NCBI GenBank assembly: GCA_009731375.1
Contig: BJOX01000218.1
Location: forward strand, 49,176-83,524
Reading direction: 5' to 3'
Length of the DNA stretch: 34,349 nt
Source: Paulinella micropora
Taxonomy: Eukaryota > Cercozoa > Imbricatea > Euglyphida
Below, one piece after another: positions 8,060 to 17,946 of this stretch (position 1 is its first letter; each line of letters starts with the position of its first letter). The notes below the pieces were generated by a model. That model was not told the origin of the DNA. It did not search any database and saw nothing but the letters and a program-made list of their open reading frames with translations. A program made the translations under genes and the position numbers.

Positions 8060-8081
8060 TGGCACCGACGGGAATCGAACT
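8057..8081 (-). other. tRNA 3'-end-like sequence (possible tRNA gene half or primer-binding site)
   Basis: On the minus strand the 25 nt read as GTTCGATT (T loop), CCCGT (3' half of the T stem), CGGTGCC (acceptor strand), A (discriminator) and CCA. Every segment has canonical length. The rest of the tRNA would lie in the adjacent N gap of 80. Either it is a tRNA or tRNA-like gene with an encoded CCA, unusual for eukaryotic nuclear tRNA genes, or the plus strand, starting TGG, is a primer-binding site of an LTR element. Confidence 0.5.
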
Positions 8082-8161
8082 NNNNNNNNNNNNNNNNNNN
8101 NNNNNNNNNNNNNNNNNNNNNNNNNNNNNNNNNNNNNNNNNNNNNNNNNNNNNNNNNNNNN
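8082..8161. other. Assembly gap (80 N)
   Basis: Unknown sequence between a tRNA-like 3' end and a GC-rich homopolymer stretch. Confidence 0.99.
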
Positions 8162-8815
8162 GGGGCCCCCGGGGCCCCCCCCCCCCCCTCTCGCCCCCTT
8201 TCCTTTCGACAGGGTACTTTGAATTGCCGGAGGTGCCGCAAAGGGCGCCTGGTGGCAAAAAACCTCAACTTTCAGGTGTGGGTGCCACCCGCGACCAGAA
8301 CGAGTACATACAATCGCAGGGCTCCCCCGGACCCCCCCCCTTTCCCTTCGACAGGGTACGTTGAATTGCCGGAGGTGCCGCAAAGGGCGCCTGGTGGCAG
8401 AAAAACCTCAGTTTTCAGGTGTGGGTGCCACCCGCGATCAGAACGGGTACGTACAATCACAGGGCTGGGGTTCCCGGGGGGAGAGCCCCCCGGACTCCCT
8501 TTCCCTTCGACAGGGTACGTTGAATTGCCGGAGATGCCGCAAAGGGCGCCTGGTGGCAAAAAACCTCAACTTTCAGGTGTGGGTGCCACCCGCGACCAGA
8601 ACGGGTACGTACAATCGCAGGGCTCCCCTGGACCCCTCGTTTCCCTTCGACAGGATACGTTGAATTGCCGGAGGTGCCGCATAGGGCGCCTGGCAGGTGT
8701 GGGTGCCACCCGCGACCAGAACGGGCGTACAATCACAGGGCTGGGGTTCCCGGGGGGAGGGCCCCCCGGACCCCCCCATGCCCCGTCGACAGGGTACGTT
8801 CACTTGCCGGAGGCA
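8162..8815. repeat. GC-rich tandem array, copy 1 (units about 140 or 159 bp)
   Basis: Five units are marked by TCGACAGGGTAC at about 8205, 8347, 8506, 8646 and 8785, giving spacings of 142, 159, 140 and 139. Shared parts include GAATTGCCGGAGGTGCCG and GGGTGCCACCCGCGACCAG. Some repeats carry an extra insert with a perfect hairpin, CCGGGGGG/CCCCCCGG (8474-8493 and 8750-8769). Apparent ORFs across it are repeat translations. Confidence 0.92.
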
Positions 8816-9558
8816 CCGGCAAGTACACCAAAAAAACAAGGAAATTTGGCATTCAGGACACTCCCCTAACGCAAATATTTGCGTGAATTCCAAAAAAATT
8901 ACACCAGCAACAAGATCGAGTCTGGGGCTAACCACCCTGCCAATATGAGCTCCCGACTCCTCCTGGTTCCCACAAACCATGATTTATAGGGATGGGGGGT
9001 GCAAAAACAGACCAAAAAAAGAAGGACATTTGGCATTCAGGACACTTCCCTAACGCAAATATTTGCGTGATTCCAAAAAAATTACACCAGCATCAAGATC
9101 GAGTCTGGGGCTAACCACCCAGCCAATATCAGCTCCCAACTCCTCCTGGTTCCCACAAACCATGATTTATAGGGATGAGGGGTGCAAAAACAGGCCAAAG
9201 AAACAAGGAATTTTTGCATTCAGGACACTGCCCTAACGCAAACATTTGCGTGAATTCCAAAAAAATCATATCAGCATCAAGATCGAGTCTTGGGCTAACC
9301 ACCCTGCCAATGTGAGCTCCCAACTCCTCCTGGTTCACACAGACCATGATTTATAGGGATGGGGGGTGCAAAAAAAAACAAAAAAAACAAGGAAATTTGG
9401 CATTCAGGACACTCCCTAACGCAAATATTTCCGTGAATTCCGAAGAAATTATAACAGCATCAAGATCGAGTCTGGGGCTAACCACTCTGCCAATATAAGC
9501 TCCCAACTCCGCCTGGTTCCCACAAACCATGATTTATAGGGACAGGGGTGCCATTTGT
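8816..9558. repeat. 183-bp satellite array, copy 1 (4 units)
   Basis: Four units are marked by ACGCAAATATTTGCGT or variants at 8869, 9053, 9236 and 9419 (spacing 184, 183, 183). Each also carries AAGATCGAGTCTGGGGCTA, CTCCTCCTGGTTCCCACA and ACCATGATTTATAGGGA. No coding capacity. Confidence 0.92.
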
Positions 9559-9652
9559 GGGGTGGGTGGGGGTGGGTGGGGTACACAAATTTCATTTTCC
9601 CCCTCCCCCAAAACCCCCCACCCCGTTCACCAACACCTTTCAGGGATGATAC
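9559..9652. repeat. G-quadruplex-like run plus C-rich box E, copy 1
   Basis: Five G-runs with single-T spacers occupy 9559-9581. Then come GTACACAAATTTCATTTT, a C-rich stretch and CACCTTTCAGGGAT. The second half recurs at 11841-11908. Confidence 0.85.

Positions 9653-9716
<64 letters not shown>
9653..9716. repeat. (AAT)n microsatellite, LINE tail
   Basis: A nearly pure AAT run ending at a LINE 3' box. Confidence 0.9.
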
Positions 9717-9717
<1 letters not shown>

Positions 9718-9764
9718 GTGCTTCTCTGTCAATGGCTGATGCATTTCTGCACATGCGCCTCCAT
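9717..9764 (-). mobile_element. LINE 3' end copy running into a gap
   Basis: Nearly identical to 7865-7913, including the TGCA-GAAA-TGCA hairpin (plus 9740-9751). The rest of the body would lie in the N gap that begins at 9766. Confidence 0.7.
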
Positions 9765-9765
9765 C

Positions 9766-10717
9766 NNNNNNNNNNNNNNNNNNNNNNNNNNNNNNNNNNN
9801 NNNNNNNNNNNNNNNNNNNNNNNNNNNNNNNNNNNNNNNNNNNNNNNNNNNNNNNNNNNNNNNNNNNNNNNNNNNNNNNNNNNNNNNNNNNNNNNNNNNN
9901 NNNNNNNNNNNNNNNNNNNNNNNNNNNNNNNNNNNNNNNNNNNNNNNNNNNNNNNNNNNNNNNNNNNNNNNNNNNNNNNNNNNNNNNNNNNNNNNNNNNN
10001 NNNNNNNNNNNNNNNNNNNNNNNNNNNNNNNNNNNNNNNNNNNNNNNNNNNNNNNNNNNNNNNNNNNNNNNNNNNNNNNNNNNNNNNNNNNNNNNNNNNN
10101 NNNNNNNNNNNNNNNNNNNNNNNNNNNNNNNNNNNNNNNNNNNNNNNNNNNNNNNNNNNNNNNNNNNNNNNNNNNNNNNNNNNNNNNNNNNNNNNNNNNN
10201 NNNNNNNNNNNNNNNNNNNNNNNNNNNNNNNNNNNNNNNNNNNNNNNNNNNNNNNNNNNNNNNNNNNNNNNNNNNNNNNNNNNNNNNNNNNNNNNNNNNN
10301 NNNNNNNNNNNNNNNNNNNNNNNNNNNNNNNNNNNNNNNNNNNNNNNNNNNNNNNNNNNNNNNNNNNNNNNNNNNNNNNNNNNNNNNNNNNNNNNNNNNN
10401 NNNNNNNNNNNNNNNNNNNNNNNNNNNNNNNNNNNNNNNNNNNNNNNNNNNNNNNNNNNNNNNNNNNNNNNNNNNNNNNNNNNNNNNNNNNNNNNNNNNN
10501 NNNNNNNNNNNNNNNNNNNNNNNNNNNNNNNNNNNNNNNNNNNNNNNNNNNNNNNNNNNNNNNNNNNNNNNNNNNNNNNNNNNNNNNNNNNNNNNNNNNN
10601 NNNNNNNNNNNNNNNNNNNNNNNNNNNNNNNNNNNNNNNNNNNNNNNNNNNNNNNNNNNNNNNNNNNNNNNNNNNNNNNNNNNNNNNNNNNNNNNNNNNN
10701 NNNNNNNNNNNNNNNNN
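9766..10717. other. Assembly gap (952 N)
   Basis: The gap falls between the two copies of the higher-order repeat. Long reading frames that appear to cross it are artefacts. Confidence 0.99.
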
Positions 10718-11097
10718 GGGGGGCCCCCCGGCCCCCCCCCCCCCCCCTCCTCCCGCCCCCTTTCCCTTCGACAGGGTACGTTGAATTGCCGGAGGTGCCG
10801 TAAAGGACGCCTGGTGGCAAAAAAACCTCCATGTTCAGGTGTGGGTGCCACCCGCGACCAGAACGGGTACGTACCATCGCAGGGCTCCCCCGGATCCCCC
10901 CTTTCCCTTCGACAGGGTACGTTGAATTGCCGGAGGTGCCGCAAAGGGCGCCTGGTGGCACACGACCTCAAATTTCTGGAGTGGGTGCCACCCGTGACCA
11001 GAACGGGTACGTACAATCACAGGGCTGGGGTTCCCGGGGGGAGGGCCCCCCGGACCCCCCCTGCCCCGTCGACAGGGTACGTTAATTGCCGGAGGCA
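10718..11097. repeat. GC-rich tandem array, copy 2
   Basis: Three units with TCGACAGGGTAC at about 10767, 10909 and 11068. The last spacing is the long type and includes the CCGGGGGG/CCCCCCGG hairpin (11034-11053). Confidence 0.92.
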
Positions 11098-11830
11098 CCG
11101 GCAAGTACACCCAAAAACAAAGAAATTTGGCATTCAGGACACTCGCCTAACGCAAATATTTGCGTGAATTCCAAAGAAATTATACCAGCATCAAGATCGA
11201 GTCTGGGGCTAACCACCCAGCCAATATCAGCTCCCAACTCCTCCTGGTTCCCACAAACCATGATTTCTAGGGATGGGGGGTGCAAAAAAATGCCAAAGAA
11301 ACAAGGAAATTTGGCATTAGGGCACTACCCTAACGCAAATATTTGCGTGAATTCAAAAAAAATTATATCAGCATCAAGATCGAGTCTGGGGCTAGCCACC
11401 CTGCCAATATGAGCTCCCAACTCCTCCTGGTTCCCACAAACCATGACTTATAGGGATGGGGGGTGCAAAAAAAGGCCAAAAAAACAAGGAAATTTGGCAT
11501 TCAGGACACTCCCCTAACGCAAATATTTGCGTGAATTCCAAAGAAATTATACCAGCATCAACATCGAGTCTGGGGCTAGCCACCCTGTCAATATGAGCTC
11601 CCAACTCCTCCTGGTTCACACAAACCATGATTTATAGGGACAGGGGTGCGAAAAAAAACAAAGAAATTTGGTATTCAGGACACTGCCCTAACGTAAATAT
11701 TTGCGTGAATTCCAAAAAAATCATATCAGCATCAAGATCGAGTCTGGGGCTAGCCATCCTGCAAATATGAGCTCCGAACTCCTCCTCGTTCCGACAAACC
11801 ATGATTTATTCCGACAGGGGTGCGGAAATG
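11098..11830. repeat. 183-bp satellite array, copy 2 (4 units)
   Basis: The palindrome sits at 11150, 11333, 11517 and 11691 (spacing 183, 184, 174). Unit order and internal motifs match the first array at an offset near 2280 bp. Confidence 0.92.
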
Positions 11831-11840
11831 NNNNNNNNNN
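11831..11840. other. Assembly gap (10 N)
   Basis: It stands where the first copy has the G-run cluster. Confidence 0.99.
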
Positions 11841-11950
11841 GGTACACAATTTTCATTTCCCCCCTCCCCCCAAACCCCCCACCCCCTTCACCAACACCTT
11901 TCAGGGATAATAACAATAACAATAACAATAACAATAACAATAACAATAAT
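11841..11950. repeat. C-rich box E copy 2 followed by an (AATAAC)n microsatellite
   Basis: Box E (11841-11908) matches 9580-9648. It leads into AATAAC repeats rather than pure AAT, and no LINE 3' box follows. Confidence 0.85.
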
Positions 11951-12569
11951 AAAAATGAAAACCGACCAGTTTGTTCTTCTTCGGACACAGCGCTTTTTCT
12001 TTGCCTTGCGTTTTGAAACATCCGCTGAACAACTAAGATAATAAGTTGTAGATAGAAAGATAGATAGTGTGTTGTGTTGTATTGTGCTGTGTTGTGTTGT
12101 GTTATGCTCATCTTTGCATTTTGAAAAATACGCTGAACCACTAAGATAATATAGATAGAATAATAGATTGTCTATCATTCCTAAGGACATTCAAGTGGGC
12201 TAAGTCATCCAACTTTGAATGTATTTTTCTCGATCAACCAACTTCGAATGTATTTTTCTCCGTCAATATTTGGAATAGGAAAGTTCTAGCACGTCGTTCG
12301 AAAGCTCTTTTCCTGAGCTTTCAAACGATGACATTAGCAGTTACATATCGCCACACGACTGATGGAGAACGATGCAATCCACGTCGGATAGTTTGCTTCT
12401 TACATGTCTACAAAAATGTGTCGTGTTGTGCTGACCTGCTCCTTTCTCCCACTCTTGGCAAAGAAGAAGACAATATCGATAGAATGATAGATTGTGTATT
12501 GTGTTGTCTTGTGCTCACCTGTTGCTTTCTCCCACTCCTGGCTTTCTTTTTCATGTCTGAACCTGCATT
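11951..12569. repeat. Degenerate short duplications; no gene seen
   Basis: Several blocks recur in decayed form: CGCTGAACMACTAAGATAAT (12008-12045 and 12116-12150), a 29-bp tandem repeat around GAATGTATTTTTCTC (12209-12260), and TGTGTTGT-rich strings near 12065 and 12490. A 13-bp hairpin with one mismatch (12295-12307 and 12315-12327) has CGTTCGAAAGCTC as its left arm. No convincing coding region. Confidence 0.7.
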
Positions 12570-12833
12570 AAATACATACATACATACATACATACATACA
12601 TACCTGCAGCTTCTGCCGAATGGACAAGGCCTGCCTGCCAGGTACTCGCGACAGTCCTACCAGTATGCATATCTATCACCCTTGGAAGTAACAAAACTAC
12701 CAGCATCAGCACCATTGAAGTTCTAGCAGCATTAGCACCATTGAAGTCGCAAAACTACCCAGCTTCGAGCTCATTTTTTCTCGTTCGATGCTTGAGATAC
12801 GAAAATATCGAACATGTCGGACAAGCCCTTGTT

Positions 12834-12873
<40 letters not shown>

Positions 12874-13010
12874 TTCGTCTTCTGCGCGGCGCGGGCTGCT
12901 GCTCAGCATCCCTATACACATACAAACAAACATACATACATACATACATACATACATACATACATACATGCACATACATCCCCCCCCCCCCCCCCCCCCC
13001 CCCTCCCTCC
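12570..13010. repeat. Microsatellite cluster: (CATA)n, (GA)n, (CATA)n, poly-C
   Basis: (CATA)n at 12570-12602, (GA)n at about 12837-12869, (CATA)n at about 12917-12970 and a 24-base C run at 12980-13003. The unique sequence between (12603-12836) holds no recognised gene. Confidence 0.9.
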
Positions 13011-13115
13011 GGGTGGGTTCCCGGGGGGAGTGCCCCCCGGACCCCCCTTTTCCGTCGACAGGGTACGTTCAATTGCCGGAGGTACCAGCAGAACGCAAGT
13101 GTAAGCTCTGGTGGC
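13011..13115. repeat. Isolated unit of the GC-rich array
   Basis: One partial unit with the CCGGGGGG/CCCCCCGG hairpin (13021-13040), GTCGACAGGGTACGTTC and GCCGGAGGTACC. It is cut by the following gap and lies 2 kb from the nearest array. Confidence 0.88.
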
Positions 13116-13447
13116 NNNNNNNNNNNNNNNNNNNNNNNNNNNNNNNNNNNNNNNNNNNNNNNNNNNNNNNNNNNNNNNNNNNNNNNNNNNNNNNNNNNNN
13201 NNNNNNNNNNNNNNNNNNNNNNNNNNNNNNNNNNNNNNNNNNNNNNNNNNNNNNNNNNNNNNNNNNNNNNNNNNNNNNNNNNNNNNNNNNNNNNNNNNNN
13301 NNNNNNNNNNNNNNNNNNNNNNNNNNNNNNNNNNNNNNNNNNNNNNNNNNNNNNNNNNNNNNNNNNNNNNNNNNNNNNNNNNNNNNNNNNNNNNNNNNNN
13401 NNNNNNNNNNNNNNNNNNNNNNNNNNNNNNNNNNNNNNNNNNNNNNN
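13116..13447. other. Assembly gap (332 N)
   Basis: Lies between a GC-array fragment and a (GA)n run. Confidence 0.99.
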
Positions 13448-13460
13448 GGGGGGAGGGAGA

Positions 13461-13900
<440 letters not shown>

Positions 13901-13999
13901 ATAGCATACCTCGCTCGTTGTACTCGCGACACAGGCCAGTGGAGCCACCGCCCTGACCGCTCGCGCGACCACGCCGCATGCTGCCGACACCAGACCGGA

Positions 14000-14067
14000 T
14001 TGATTGATGGATTGATGGATTGATTGATTGATTGATTTATTGATTTATGATTGATTCATCGATTCAT

Positions 14068-14100
<33 letters not shown>

Positions 14101-14146
14101 TAATTGATTGATTGATTGATTGACTGCTTGATTGCTTGATTGCTTG

Positions 14147-14178
<32 letters not shown>

Positions 14179-14179
14179 G

Positions 14180-14215
<36 letters not shown>

Positions 14216-14217
14216 GA
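14000..14217. repeat. (GATT)n microsatellite
   Basis: GATT tetramers with GATG, GCTT and GATA variants. The minus-strand SINQ repeats are translations of it. Confidence 0.93.
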
Positions 14218-14335
14218 TGTATGTGCAGCACTGGTAACTTAAACTCACAGGCAAGGACAGGACAAAGAAACAAAACAGAAAGAATGGAGAAGCAAAAGAG
14301 AGTGCGAGTGAGCGAGAGAGCGTAAGGGAGGAGAG

Positions 14336-14523
14336 AGTGAGTGAGTGCGTGCGTGTATGTGTACGTGTGTGTGTGTGTGTGTATGTGTGTGTGTGTGTGT
14401 GTGTGTGTCTGTGTGTGTGTGTGTGTGTTTGTGTGCGTGTGCGTGCGTGCGTGCGTGCGTGTGCCTGTGTGCCTGTTTGTGTGTGTGTATGTATGTATGT
14501 ATGTATGTATGTGTGTGTGTACT

Positions 14524-14556
<33 letters not shown>

Positions 14557-14584
14557 AAGAAAGAAAAAAAGCAAGCAAGCAAGC

Positions 14585-14616
<32 letters not shown>

Positions 14617-14705
14617 AGGAAAGAAAGAAAGAAAGAAAGAAAGGAGGAAGGAAGGAAAGAAGGAAAGAAGAAAGAAGGAAGGAAGGAAAGAAAAAGAAAG
14701 AAAAC
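14336..14705. repeat. (GT)n/(TGTA)n followed by (AAAG)n microsatellites
   Basis: GT dinucleotides with TGCG and TATG variants to about 14552, then AAAG/GGAA tetramers to 14705. The plus strand is almost wholly G/T, then A/G. Confidence 0.95.
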
Positions 14706-14769
14706 GCAAAATACACAATGTTAAAAGCAAACATCAACAAAATAACAACAATACGAAGACGATGTATGC

Positions 14770-15145
14770 ATGCATGTGTGCACATAGGTGTAGGTGTGTA
14801 GGTGTGTACGTATGTCTACATACTGCATAGCTACGTACCTACGCACCATACACCTATACACCTACATACTGCATACCCCCTAGCTACATACTACATACCT
14901 ACACCCTAGACTCACCCTACATACATACCATACATACAAGTACTCATACACCTACATACCTACATACCTACATGCCTACATACATACGTCCTACGAGATT
15001 TCCTACGTACGTGCATACATATCTGCAAACCTGCAACTCCTGCATACCTGCATCCTGCATACCTGCATACCTGCATCCCTGCAAGTACTCCTGCATACCT
15101 GCATACCTGCAGACCTGAGTCCTGCAGACCTGCATACCTGCATAT
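14770..15145. repeat. Minisatellite of CTACATAC and CTGCATAC octamers
   Basis: Repeated CTACATAC strings change to CTGCATAC strings near 15010. A block starting CTACATACTGCATA is duplicated at about 14816 and 14861. Confidence 0.8.
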
Positions 15146-15802
15146 ACTACATGCAACCAAGGAAAGAGAAAGAGAGCAAACAAAATCCAAAAGTGATACA
15201 AATTTGGAACCCACAAACATCGTTGTTGTGATTGGGTCACCGGTGGCACTGAGAATTGTTCCGTCTCGTCAGAAATGGAAAGTGTATGCAAGCAGGTCTA
15301 ATATAGAATTCGTTTAGACACCAGCATAACAGAGGGTATTTTTGATGCATCTCTAGTCCTCATACTTTATATTTTCGAGTTTTCCAAAGTGTATCTATTT
15401 TGTGCTGGGAATTTCTCAATCGATTCATAGATTTTCTAGTCATTTGAAACTTGCACTTGTACTCAAAACTTTCAAATCGGTTGGTTTTCGTAGCAGCGTA
15501 TCCTTTTTGTCCCTTTCGTTTGTTTTGTTTGTCTGCTCCGTTCTTCCTTGAACTTTGTCTTCATATCCTATTTTCTAATTTCGTTATTGGTATCATATGT
15601 ATCGTAATGAAAATGATATGAAAGGCCTGTTCATTGAACGACTAGGGCCTCGGATTTGCGCGTTCTACCTCCACAACACCTTGCTGGGAAATAATGGTAT
15701 CATGCTCATTAGCCTCCAGAAACTCACTGCAATGCCTCATTAGCCTCCAAAAATCATTTTAGTTGTTCTTTATTCATGTAAGGTGCATACTGTCTTCTAC
15801 AG
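15146..15802. other. Unique sequence, probable intron or intergenic; ends in a splice acceptor
   Basis: No convincing coding frame. A short imperfect direct repeat, CTCATTAGCCTCCA, occurs near 15707 and 15738. The last bases form a pyrimidine-rich acceptor, TGTCTTCTACAG, ending at 15802. Confidence 0.5.
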
Positions 15803-16000
15803 GTCGCTGCCCGTCGCGTTCGTTGCAAGGAAACCGGAGTAGAGTACGCTTCTATGAGAGTAGCGGCAAGAGAAAACGGGCTTCACCATCCGAACATTTT
15901 TAAGGCCATCCACACAGGTGGCACTTCTGGAGGCAAGCACTGGGAGTATGTTGATATGGAAGTAGTTGCACCTGTAGGCGTGGATTCTAGTAGTGAGTAA
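15803..16000 (+). CDS. Probable exon: IENR1/NUMOD1-like DNA-binding repeat
   Basis: An open frame from the acceptor AG at 15802 codes for 65 residues and stops at TAA 15998-16000. The core reads CKETGVEYASMRVAARENG, then LHHPNIFKAI, then a glycine-rich turn and GGKHWEYV. This is the pattern of IENR1/NUMOD1-type repeats (ETG-x-x-hydrophobic-x-S, AA, helix, GG-x-HW), short helix-turn-helix modules that often accompany homing endonucleases or occur in repeated arrays in phages, giant viruses and some protists. A perfect donor GTGAGT at 15993 and an acceptor TTTCAG ending at 16075 suggest an 83-nt intron. Splicing would replace the stop with about 14 more codons, ending TAA at 16114-16116. No ATG lies before residue 18, so an upstream exon is expected but was not found. 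No endonuclease domain is seen. The domain call rests on pattern recognition only. Confidence 0.5.
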   Translation, partial: VAARRVRCKETGVEYASMRVAARENGLHHPNIFKAIHTGGTSGGKHWEYVDMEVVAPVGVDSSSE

Positions 16001-16090
16001 AAATTATTTTTGCTAAAGTTTGTAGTGTGTCTAGTTTATAAGGACACTACGACCATTAACTTTTCAACGTTTCAGGGCTTCGTTCAGCTA

Positions 16091-16152
16091 AAGGCTTGTC
16101 GCAGGTATTTGAGTAATTGCTCGTTTGAAAGCCTTCAAACAAGCCCTTTTCA
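16091..16152. repeat. Nested inverted repeats after the coding island
   Basis: GTTTGAA-AGCC-TTCAAAC (16123-16140) is a perfect 7-bp hairpin. It is nested inside AAGGCTTGT and ACAAGCCCTT, which pair with one bulge. Confidence 0.65.
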
Positions 16153-16368
16153 GACTGCAAGAGTTGGCAGCGAACGAAGCCCCTCAACATTTGTGAAATG
16201 CACGAAGTCCTGGCAACAAAGATATTCTCACGCAGTTAATATCATGCACGAATATAAATATCAAAGCAGACGAAACATCAAGTAGGTAAATGATACATAC
16301 ATCCGCATCATGCACGAACCATAAGTGAATACGTATCGAAACAAACGTATATACAAATAACTGGTTCA

Positions 16369-16493
16369 GGATACATACATACATACATACATACATACAT
16401 ACATACATACATACATACACATACATACATATGTACATACATACACATACATATACATACATACATACATACATACGTACGTACGTACGTACG

Positions 16494-16524
<31 letters not shown>

Positions 16525-16603
16525 GTACATACATACATACATACATACATACACACATACACACATACATACATACATACATACATACATACATGCATAC
16601 ATG

Positions 16604-16635
<32 letters not shown>

Positions 16636-17305
16636 CACATAAATGCGTTCATACATACATACATACATACATACATAGATGCACACACACAATACATACA
16701 TACACATACATACACATACATACATATATACATACATTACATACATACATACATACATACACATACACATACATACATAACATAGATATACACATAAATA
16801 CATACATACATACATGCATGCATGCATCCATGCATGCATACATACATACCTACATACACAGACATACACACACACACACACACACTCACACACACACACA
16901 CACACACACATAAAATCAAATATACATACATACATACATACATACACGTATATACATACATACATGCATACATACATACATACATACATACATGTCTGTA
17001 TGCATGCATGCATGCATGTATGTATGTATGTATGCATGATGTATGTATGTATGTGTGCACGTATGTATGTATGTATGTATCTATGTAGGTATGTAGGTAT
17101 GTATGTATGTATGTATCTATGTATCTATGTATGATATACATACATACATACATACGTACGCACATACATACATACATACATACATACATACATACAACAT
17201 ACATACATACATACATACATACATGCGTGCATCGGTGCATACATACATACACACTCACATACACACACACATACATACATACATACATACATACGCACAT
17301 ACGTC
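16369..17305. repeat. Giant (CATA)n/(TATG)n inverted microsatellite
   Basis: CATA tetramers, with a CA run at about 16866-16910, run to 16994. The strand then switches to TATG tetramers (about 16995-17133) and back to CATA (about 17134-17305). Both junctions are palindromic. Long Y/M/C- or H/T/Y-rich frames are repeat translations. Confidence 0.93.
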
Positions 17306-17768
17306 ATAATATCTACTTTCATACCAATATTGCAACTTAAGTACATACCCACATACCTACCCGCTCGCTGAAGTAACATTCTGGATACGCACATATACAA
17401 GTACACAGACATGATGTCAATAGATGTATTCACTTGAAAACAACAACAACAACCAACCAACAATCAAACAAACCCACAAACTAGCGTGCAACGTCTTGTA
17501 CTCACCAGGCGTTTATACACTCAAGCTGCTATGCTCGCTCTGGGGCTAGTTCATCTCCTATTCAAAGGGCAAACAACGCACATGTACATATGAAAACATA
17601 CATGCGCGCATACATTTCTCGATAATTTTCTCTTGGAGTTATGATCAATGACACAGTAGCTTGGGGACAGAGGATGAGGAATGTGATAGTAAGTTATTGC
17701 GTCGGATCTTGGCTATAGTTACTGTTACATACAGACTCCCCTTACTTCCATCCTCGTCGTCCTCCTTC
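17306..17768. other. Unique sequence, nothing recognised
   Basis: No coding frame, RNA gene or known element seen. Confidence 0.4.
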
Positions 17769-17825
<57 letters not shown>

Positions 17826-17881
17826 ATCTCTCTCTCTGTCTCTGTCTCTCTCTCTCTGTCTCTCCTGTCTCGCTCTGTCTG

Positions 17882-17945
<64 letters not shown>

Positions 17946-17946
17946 T
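17769..17946. repeat. (CT)n microsatellite
   Basis: CT dinucleotides with CTGT and TTCT interruptions over about 178 bp. Confidence 0.95.

Noticed and set aside
8057-8161. Complete tRNA gene
   Set aside because: Only the last 25 nt are visible; the rest is N, so anticodon and cloverleaf cannot be checked.
8219-8869. 216-codon frame in the GC array
   Set aside because: The peptide is a repeat of the 140/159-bp DNA unit; the unit length is not a constant multiple of three.
9529-11016. Frames of over 400 codons across the N gap
   Set aside because: Most codons are N; no evidence of coding on either side.
8816-11830. CRISPR-like regular repeats
   Set aside because: The whole 183-bp unit is conserved, with no unique spacers, and the context is eukaryotic.
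14045-14801. Frames rich in TH, VC, KER or SINQ
   Set aside because: Direct translations of GT, AAAG and GATT repeats.
15587-15706. TGGTATCA strings resembling the initiator-Met primer-binding site of plant elements
   Set aside because: Only the first eight bases match, no LTR end lies before them, and the site is 4 kb before gag.
16184-17463. MYVC- and YIHT-type frames
   Set aside because: Translations of the CATA/TATG microsatellite.
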